A stretch of DNA of 10,839 nt, taken from assembly GCA_025057245.1 (NCBI GenBank), contig JANWYC010000020.1, positions 1 to 10,839 of the forward strand. The letters are read 5' to 3'. This stretch comes from Aquificaceae bacterium. Its GTDB lineage: Bacteria; Aquificota; Aquificia; Aquificales; Aquificaceae. The notes under the pieces are model-generated. The model did not search any database and had not been told where the DNA came from. It saw only the letters and a list, made by a program, of their open reading frames with translations. A program made the position numbers and the translations under genes. Positions 6,561 to 10,839 of the stretch are shown here, piece after piece (position 1 is the stretch's first letter; each line of letters opens with the position of its first letter).

Positions 6561-7842
6561 ACGCCTTTTCATCCACCATCCAAAAGTATTCATCCCTCTC
6601 TGGTCCTGTGGAAAGCATCACTATGGGAATGCCTATGTATTCCTGTATGAACTCCAAGTATTCTATTGCCTGTGGTGGTAATTGGGAAATACTCTTTGCT
6701 CCCCTCGTATCCTTCAGCCATCCTGAAAAGCTCTTGTAGACAGGCTTAATTCCACCTACAAGCTCAAGGTTAGCGGGTAGGTCTTGAGTTAGTTTTCCGT
6801 TCCTTTCGTAAGCAACACAGACCTTTATCTCTTCAAAGGAGTCCAGCACGTCCAACTTGGTAAGAATCAAACCGTCAAGACCGTTTACGCGCACCGCATG
6901 TTTTAAAGCCACAAGGTCAAGCCATCCACACCTCCTAGGCCTGCCAGTGGTTGCACCATACTCACCCCCCCTGTTCCTTAGCATTTCACCCACCCCGTCG
7001 GTAAGCTCCGTAGGAAAGGGTCCTTCTCCCACTCTGGTGGTGTATGCTTTGGAAACAGCCCAGAACTCCGCAGTGGAGAAATACTTGGGGGGTAGACCAG
7101 TGCCGTTGGAGAGCCCAAGAGCGGAGGCGTTGGAGGAGGTAACGTAAGGATAAGTGCCCATGTCTATGTCTAACATAGTGCCTTGAGCTCCTTCAAAAAG
7201 CACCCTACCCTTAAATTCAAGAAGCCACTTTGTAGTGTCTGTTACCCTCTCCTTTATCTTCCTGTAGTTTTCCATAGTTTTTTCAAACATCTGTTCTAAG
7301 CTCAAGTCTTGCCTTTGATAGTAAACCTTTTCGCACAGGTCTTTGACAAACTCAAGGTTTTCTTTCATTAACCTGTATGCGTTGTCTGGGTTTTCAAGGT
7401 CGCATACCCTTATACCTTTCCTTCCGAACTTAAACATGTAAGATGGTCCAATACCCCTTAAGGTAGTTCCTATCTTGCCCTTCTTCTCAAAAAGTGAGTC
7501 CAGGAGCTTGTGGTAAGGCATAACCAAGTGAGCCCTATCGCTTATAAAAAACCTATCCCATACCCTAAGACCTTTGTCTTCTAAAGCCTGAACCTCTTCC
7601 ACTAAGAGCTCTAAGTCCACCACCATACCTTGAGCTACTACGCCTATGGTATGAGGATGGAGAATGCCCGTAGGTAGCAGGTGTAGGATGAACTTCTCGC
7701 CGTTTACCACCACAGTGTGTCCTGCGTTGCTACCACCTTGATACCGCACCACCGCATCAAAGTTTGCGGAGAGCAGGTCAACTACTTTTCCCTTGCCTTC
7801 GTCACCCCACTGAGCACCAAGTATTACAAGTTTTGTTTTCAT
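6559..7842 (-). CDS. purA: Adenylosuccinate synthetase
   Basis: The 427-residue enzyme joins IMP and aspartate using GTP to form adenylosuccinate, the committed step from IMP to AMP. It opens with the signature QWGDEGKGKVVD (11-22), including catalytic D14, followed by GGSNAGHTV (36-44) with catalytic H42. Further landmarks are GPSY (132-135), FEGAQGTMLDID (217-228), YPYVTSSN (231-238), the aspartate-binding GATTGRPRR (296-304) and the guanine-binding TKLDVLD (328-334). Length and motif order are normal. The ATG overlaps the hflX stop codon by 4 bases (ATGA) and has AGGAG at good spacing, so it is translated from the hfq-hflX transcript. Its stop codon is embedded in a possible RNA stem. Confidence 0.98.
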   Translation of the reverse strand: MKTKLVILGAQWGDEGKGKVVDLLSANFDAVVRYQGGSNAGHTVVVNGEKFILHLLPTGILHPHTIGVVAQGMVVDLELLVEEVQALEDKGLRVWDRFFISDRAHLVMPYHKLLDSLFEKKGKIGTTLRGIGPSYMFKFGRKGIRVCDLENPDNAYRLMKENLEFVKDLCEKVYYQRQDLSLEQMFEKTMENYRKIKERVTDTTKWLLEFKGRVLFEGAQGTMLDIDMGTYPYVTSSNASALGLSNGTGLPPKYFSTAEFWAVSKAYTTRVGEGPFPTELTDGVGEMLRNRGGEYGATTGRPRRCGWLDLVALKHAVRVNGLDGLILTKLDVLDSFEEIKVCVAYERNGKLTQDLPANLELVGGIKPVYKSFSGWLKDTRGAKSISQLPPQAIEYLEFIQEYIGIPIVMLSTGPERDEYFWMVDEKA

Positions 7843-8945
7843 TGATAAGCTCCTTGAAGCTCCTCCACTTTCTCCCTTATGGCTTTTAAAAGTTCGTCCA
7901 TGCCCCAGCCCTTGACCACGGACACCACCGCGGACTTACCCTCCATAAAAGCAGGCTCGGTAAGTTGAGGTATGTCCTCTTCTCTTCTTACTACCTTGTC
8001 CACCTTGTTAAAAACGTAGATTACAGGCTTTTCGTCCGCGGATAGGTCTTTGAGTATGTCCTTTACCACCTTGACCTTCTCCAACCACTTTGCATCCGAT
8101 ATGTCTATTACATGTAAGATAATGTCCGCCTCCTGAACCTCCTCAAGGGTTGCTTTGAAAGACTCTATCAGCTCTGGTGGCAGTCTTCTGATAAAACCTA
8201 CAGTGTCTGTGATAAGCACCTTTATGTCTGGAAAGAGGAAGCGAACGGAGGTTGTCGTGTCTAAGGTAGCAAAGGGCATGTCCGCCACCAGAGTGTCCCT
8301 ACCAGTTAGCGCCTTCATAAGGCTTGATTTACCTACGTTCGTATAACCTACTAAAGCCACCTTTACCACCTTTAGGTCTTTTGAACTCTCCCTTCTTTTT
8401 CTCTGTTCTCTTCTTTGCCTTTTAATGTCCTCAAGCTCCTGTTTTATCTGTTGTATTCTCTTCCTTATCCAACGCCTCCTGACCTCAGCCTCCTGCTCTC
8501 CAGGACCTCTCGTTCCCACACCACCACCCAAACGGGATAGCTCTTTACCCTTTCCGTATAGTCTGGGGAGCTCGTAGGTTAGCCTTGCAAGTTCTACCTG
8601 AAGCTTGGCGGTTTTTGAACGCACTCGCCGAGAGAAAATTTCCAATACCAAGTCCGCACGGTCCATAATTCTCTTCCCTACCGCCTTCTCCAAGTTGGAT
8701 ATTTGAGAGGGAGTGAGAAAGGTATCAAAAACTACCACATCCGCCCCAGTGCCCTCCGCCACTTGTTTAATCTCCTCTACCTTGCCCGCACCCACGTAGT
8801 AGCGAGGGTCAGGGTGGCTCTTCTTCTGGGTTATGTATCCGAGACAATGACCACCTACTGCCTTAAGGAGCTCTTTTAGCTCATCAAGAGATTCTCTATC
8901 TTCCTTCTTCCCAGTCTCCGAAAGGCTTACCAGAAGACTTTTCAT
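7839..8945 (-). CDS. hflX: Ribosome-associated GTPase HflX
   Basis: HflX binds the 50S subunit and splits stalled ribosomes, for example after heat stress. The 368-residue protein has the usual N-terminal domain, the glycine-rich GGGVGTRGPGE (140-150), a charged coiled-coil linker (about 150-190) and a GTPase domain. That domain shows G1 GYTNVGKSS (200-208), a switch-I region with PFATLDTT, G3 DTVGF (248-252 region) and G4 NKVD (313-316). Its start overlaps the hfq stop as TGATG. I chose the ATG at 8943-8945 over the TTG just before it, because the Shine-Dalgarno AAGGAGG abuts the TTG with no spacing. It overlaps purA by 4 bases. The hfq-hflX pair is a conserved neighbourhood across bacteria. 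Confidence 0.95.
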   Translation of the reverse strand: MKSLLVSLSETGKKEDRESLDELKELLKAVGGHCLGYITQKKSHPDPRYYVGAGKVEEIKQVAEGTGADVVVFDTFLTPSQISNLEKAVGKRIMDRADLVLEIFSRRVRSKTAKLQVELARLTYELPRLYGKGKELSRLGGGVGTRGPGEQEAEVRRRWIRKRIQQIKQELEDIKRQRREQRKRRESSKDLKVVKVALVGYTNVGKSSLMKALTGRDTLVADMPFATLDTTTSVRFLFPDIKVLITDTVGFIRRLPPELIESFKATLEEVQEADIILHVIDISDAKWLEKVKVVKDILKDLSADEKPVIYVFNKVDKVVRREEDIPQLTEPAFMEGKSAVVSVVKGWGMDELLKAIREKVEELQGAYQ

Positions 8946-9154
8946 CAACCTCCTTGAACTATGGTGCTTATGGCGTGTTTGTATATTAGGTTTGGTTCAC
9001 CTTCCACATCAAGAAGTATGGTGTATCTGTCATGGTTCAAAATCTTACCAGTTATCCTGTTGCCCCTTGTAAGAAAAAGCGTTATGGTAGCTCCTTTCTT
9101 TTTGAGCTCTTCTATATACTCGTCCTGCACGTTCATGTTCTTCTCCGCAAACAT
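8945..9154 (-). CDS. hfq: RNA chaperone Hfq
   Basis: Hfq is an Sm-fold hexamer that binds small RNAs and mRNAs. The 69-residue protein shows the Hfq N-terminal helix with Q10 and D11 (equivalents of the proximal-site Q8 and D9 of E. coli), an Sm1 segment from TLFLTRGNRITGKI to HDRYTILL (D42 conserved), and the family-defining YKHA (58-61) in the Sm2 segment. It lacks the long C-terminal tail of enterobacterial Hfq. The arginine patch of the lateral rim is replaced by KKK (18-20). The start is the ATG at 9152-9154, chosen because a strong GGAGGTGG lies 4 bases upstream. The reading frame stays open further upstream, but that extension overlaps the glcD-like gene and does not resemble Hfq. The last codons, QGG, double as the Shine-Dalgarno sequence of hflX. 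Confidence 0.96.
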   Translation of the reverse strand: MFAEKNMNVQDEYIEELKKKGATITLFLTRGNRITGKILNHDRYTILLDVEGEPNLIYKHAISTIVQGG

Positions 9155-9158
9155 AATT

Positions 9159-9166
9159 CCACCTCC
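9159..9166 (-). promoter_or_regulatory. Ribosome binding site deciding the hfq start
   Basis: The minus-strand sequence GGAGGTGG lies 4 bases before the ATG at 9154. It is the strongest Shine-Dalgarno outside a coding region in this window, and it rules out the longer open frame that begins inside the preceding gene. Confidence 0.8.
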
Positions 9167-9175
9167 ATTAAATAT

Positions 9176-9210
9176 AGTATAGTATATGCCCAATCGGGAA
9201 GTGATATAAA
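9176..9210 (-). promoter_or_regulatory. Candidate promoter of hfq-hflX-purA
   Basis: Two TATACT hexamers overlap by one base on the minus strand (9181-9186 and 9176-9181). A weak -35, TTTATA (9205-9210), lies 18 bases before the first. Starts from either would give a 5' leader of about 14-19 bases that includes the GGAGGTGG. The -35 match is poor. Read-through from the glcD-like gene 70 bases upstream is also possible, since no terminator is evident between the two. Confidence 0.4.
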
Positions 9211-9224
9211 TTTGGATACATCTA

Positions 9225-10616
9225 TTAAACTTCCACCACCTTGCCGGGGTTAAAGAGGTTTTTAGGGTCAAACAGGAGCTTTATGCCTTTAAGGAGTTCG
9301 TAGCCTACTTCCCCAAATTGGCTCTTTAGAAATTTTTTCTTAGTAAGACCCACGCCATGCTCCCCTGTTATAGAACCGTTGTATTTAAGCGCCACTTCAA
9401 AGACTTCATCCACAGCCCTTTCCGCTCTCTCCTCTTCCTCCGTCTTTGATTTGTCATAGAGAAGGTTCACGTGCAGGTTTCCGTCGCCTATGTGTCCAAA
9501 AATTACCATAAGGAGGTCGTATTTTCTGGCAACCTCTCTAAATTCTCTTATCGCCTCTGAAAGGTATATTCTTGGAATAACTATATCCTCGTTTATCTTA
9601 CCACTTCTAAGATTGCCTAAAGCCGGTCCCAGACTCTTTCTTGCGGACCAGAGCTTTTCCTCCTGTTCCTTACTCTTAGCGGTTATCACCTCCACGCCCA
9701 TGGGTTTTAAGAGCTCTTCCACCTGCTTTATGTCCTCTAACACGCTTTGATGTGTGCCGTCCACTTCAATGAGAAGGAGCGCCTCCACCCTTGGTAGACC
9801 CACGGGCTTGTAGTCTTCCACCGCCCTTATGGCATCCTCGTCCATAAACTCCAGAGCGGATGGAAACAGTCCTGAAGTGAGTATTCGCGTAACCGCCTTA
9901 CCCACATCCTCAAGGTTATTAAACAGAGCCAGTGCGGTAGCCCTTGCCTTAGGCTTTGGTATGAGCTTAAGCGTAGCGGAGGTTATAAGCCCCAAAGTTC
10001 CTTCTGAGCCTACCAAAAGCTTTGTAATGTCATAACCAGCCACATCTTTAATAACAGGGTTTCCCGTCTTTATGGTATGCCCTTCTTTTATTACTGCGGT
10101 TAGACCGAGAACATACTCGCGAGTAACGCCATACTTTAAACATCTTGGTCCTCCTGCGTTCTCCGCTATGTTCCCCCCGAGGGTTGAATACTTGAAGGAA
10201 GAAGGGTCTGGAGGATAGAATAGTCCAAGCCTTTCCACGTAGTCTTGAAATTGAGCGGTTATCACCCCGGGTTGAACCTCCGCTGTGGCGTTGTCTACGT
10301 TAACTTCAAACTTGTTCATTCTCTCAAAGGATACCACTACGCCCTTTTCCAGTGTGGGCACGGCGCCACCGGTGAGTCCTGAGCCAGCACCTCTTGGAAA
10401 AATAGGAATACCCTCTTCGTAACAAACTTTTACCAGCTTTACCACATCCTCATGACTTTCTGGAAACACTACTGCAGAAGGCATAGCCCTCTGTATTGGT
10501 ATGGGAGTTGCATCGTAAGAGTATAGCCTTCTGTTTACCGTATCTTCCTTTACTTTTTCCTTACCAAGGGCTTCGGTCAGTTTTTCCACTGGCTTCTTTT
10601 TGACTATTCCAAACAT
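9225..10616 (-). CDS. glcD: FAD-linked oxidase, GlcD / D-lactate dehydrogenase family
   Basis: The 463-residue flavoprotein belongs to the PCMH-type FAD family that oxidises D-2-hydroxy acids such as glycolate or D-lactate. The FAD domain shows PRGAGSGLTGGAVP (74-87), PPDPSS and GGNIAENAGGPR (135-158) and DVAGYDITKLLVGSEGTLG (191-209). The C-terminal cap and active-site region shows GHIGDGNLH (374-382), GEHGVG (418-423) and the family end motif LFDPKNLFNPGK (448-459). There are no cysteine clusters, so no fused iron-sulphur domain. GlcE and GlcF partners are not next to it, so the electron acceptor and substrate are undetermined. The ATG at 10614-10616 has no Shine-Dalgarno sequence but a promoter directly upstream. 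It is divergent from the gene at the right edge. The symbol is a family-level assignment. Confidence 0.88.
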   Translation of the reverse strand: MFGIVKKKPVEKLTEALGKEKVKEDTVNRRLYSYDATPIPIQRAMPSAVVFPESHEDVVKLVKVCYEEGIPIFPRGAGSGLTGGAVPTLEKGVVVSFERMNKFEVNVDNATAEVQPGVITAQFQDYVERLGLFYPPDPSSFKYSTLGGNIAENAGGPRCLKYGVTREYVLGLTAVIKEGHTIKTGNPVIKDVAGYDITKLLVGSEGTLGLITSATLKLIPKPKARATALALFNNLEDVGKAVTRILTSGLFPSALEFMDEDAIRAVEDYKPVGLPRVEALLLIEVDGTHQSVLEDIKQVEELLKPMGVEVITAKSKEQEEKLWSARKSLGPALGNLRSGKINEDIVIPRIYLSEAIREFREVARKYDLLMVIFGHIGDGNLHVNLLYDKSKTEEEERAERAVDEVFEVALKYNGSITGEHGVGLTKKKFLKSQFGEVGYELLKGIKLLFDPKNLFNPGKVVEV

Positions 10617-10624
10617 GGCGTAAA

Positions 10625-10653
10625 AATATAAACCTTGCCTATATTTATAACAA
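10625..10653 (-). promoter_or_regulatory. Promoter of the glcD-like gene
   Basis: On the minus strand, TTGTTA (10648-10653), a 17-base spacer and TATATT (10625-10630) form a sigma-70 type promoter (four and five matches of six). Only 8 bases separate the -10 from the ATG, so the transcript would be nearly leaderless. The -35 overlaps the start codon of the divergent gene. Confidence 0.55.
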
Positions 10654-10839
10654 TGCCACTAATCACAATGTTATGGGGAAGACACGAGTCTCAGCGGTTT
10701 TATCCGGAGAAGATGTTCTGGCTTTTGGAGCATCCACACCCACACTGGGTAGAAACCACCAAAGATAATCTAAAGTTGGACTTTAAGGAAAGTGGTTTCA
10801 GACAGTTTGTTTCCATGTCTTCCCGTTACCTTATTACCG
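10653..10839 (+). CDS. Unrecognised protein, N-terminal fragment (runs off right edge)
   Basis: An open frame of 62 codons starts at ATG 10653 and is still open at the window end; a second in-frame ATG at 10668 is an alternative start. It is the only plus-strand gene. The peptide includes LWGRHESQRFYPEKMFWLL, an HPHPHW stretch at residues 28-33 and a Ser-rich FVSMSSRYLIT at the visible end. It looks soluble and mixed in charge, without signal peptide or membrane segment. I do not recognise the family. No Shine-Dalgarno precedes either ATG. A TATATT (10640-10645) lies 7 bases before the first ATG, but with no convincing -35. Support comes from the uninterrupted frame, protein-like composition and its place opposite a gene with its own promoter. 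Confidence 0.6.
   Translation, partial: MPLITMLWGRHESQRFYPEKMFWLLEHPHPHWVETTKDNLKLDFKESGFRQFVSMSSRYLIT

Noticed and set aside
8946..8948. TTG as the hflX start codon
   Set aside because: It abuts the AAGGAGG with no spacing; the ATG immediately after it is a better start and gives the same protein minus one residue.
9155..9271. N-terminal extension of Hfq by 39 codons
   Set aside because: The extension overlaps the end of the glcD-like gene, spans the candidate promoter and is not Hfq-like. A strong GGAGGTGG marks the inner ATG as the start.

Overview
The window looks like chromosomal DNA of a hyperthermophilic bacterium, most likely a member of the Aquificaceae (Hydrogenobacter/Thermocrinis/Aquifex type). 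The evidence is a full-length reverse gyrase (a hyperthermophile marker) among bacterial housekeeping genes (der, hfq, hflX, purA, dxs), tight gene packing with ATGA-type overlaps, and Lys/Glu-rich proteins. The genus is inference. All complete genes lie on the minus strand. I see no insertion sequence, tRNA, rRNA, CRISPR array or phage gene.

Layout in minus-strand transcription order (right to left). At the right edge is a partial plus-strand gene of unknown function (10653 to the end). It is divergent from an FAD-linked oxidase of the GlcD family (9225-10616). A 70-base gap with a candidate promoter leads to hfq (8945-9154), hflX (7839-8945) and purA (6559-7842). These are joined by 1- and 4-base overlaps, and the order recalls the hfq-hflX...purA neighbourhood of proteobacteria. 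After purA comes a roughly 120-base gap. It holds a GC-rich segment that can fold into a three-way junction on the minus strand, then a promoter whose -10 lies 7 bases before the GTG of the next gene.

That promoter starts the second operon: a cysteine synthase/CBS-family enzyme (5492-6439), der (4189-5490), reverse gyrase (751-4176) and a small four-helix membrane protein (353-748). Intergenic distances here are 1 base, 12 bases and an overlap. A hairpin followed by a short T run lies just after the last stop (about 318-349) and probably ends the operon. Bases 170-317 hold nothing I recognise. At the left edge the first 43 codons of dxs run out of the window, behind their own promoter.

The operons combine RNA and ribosome functions (Hfq, HflX, Der), DNA topology at high temperature (reverse gyrase), and purine, cysteine and isoprenoid biosynthesis. 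The least ordinary features are the foldable element after purA, three genes whose promoters predict almost leaderless mRNAs, and a reverse gyrase that lacks the second zinc finger. I found no convincing new multi-gene system; this is mostly core genome.
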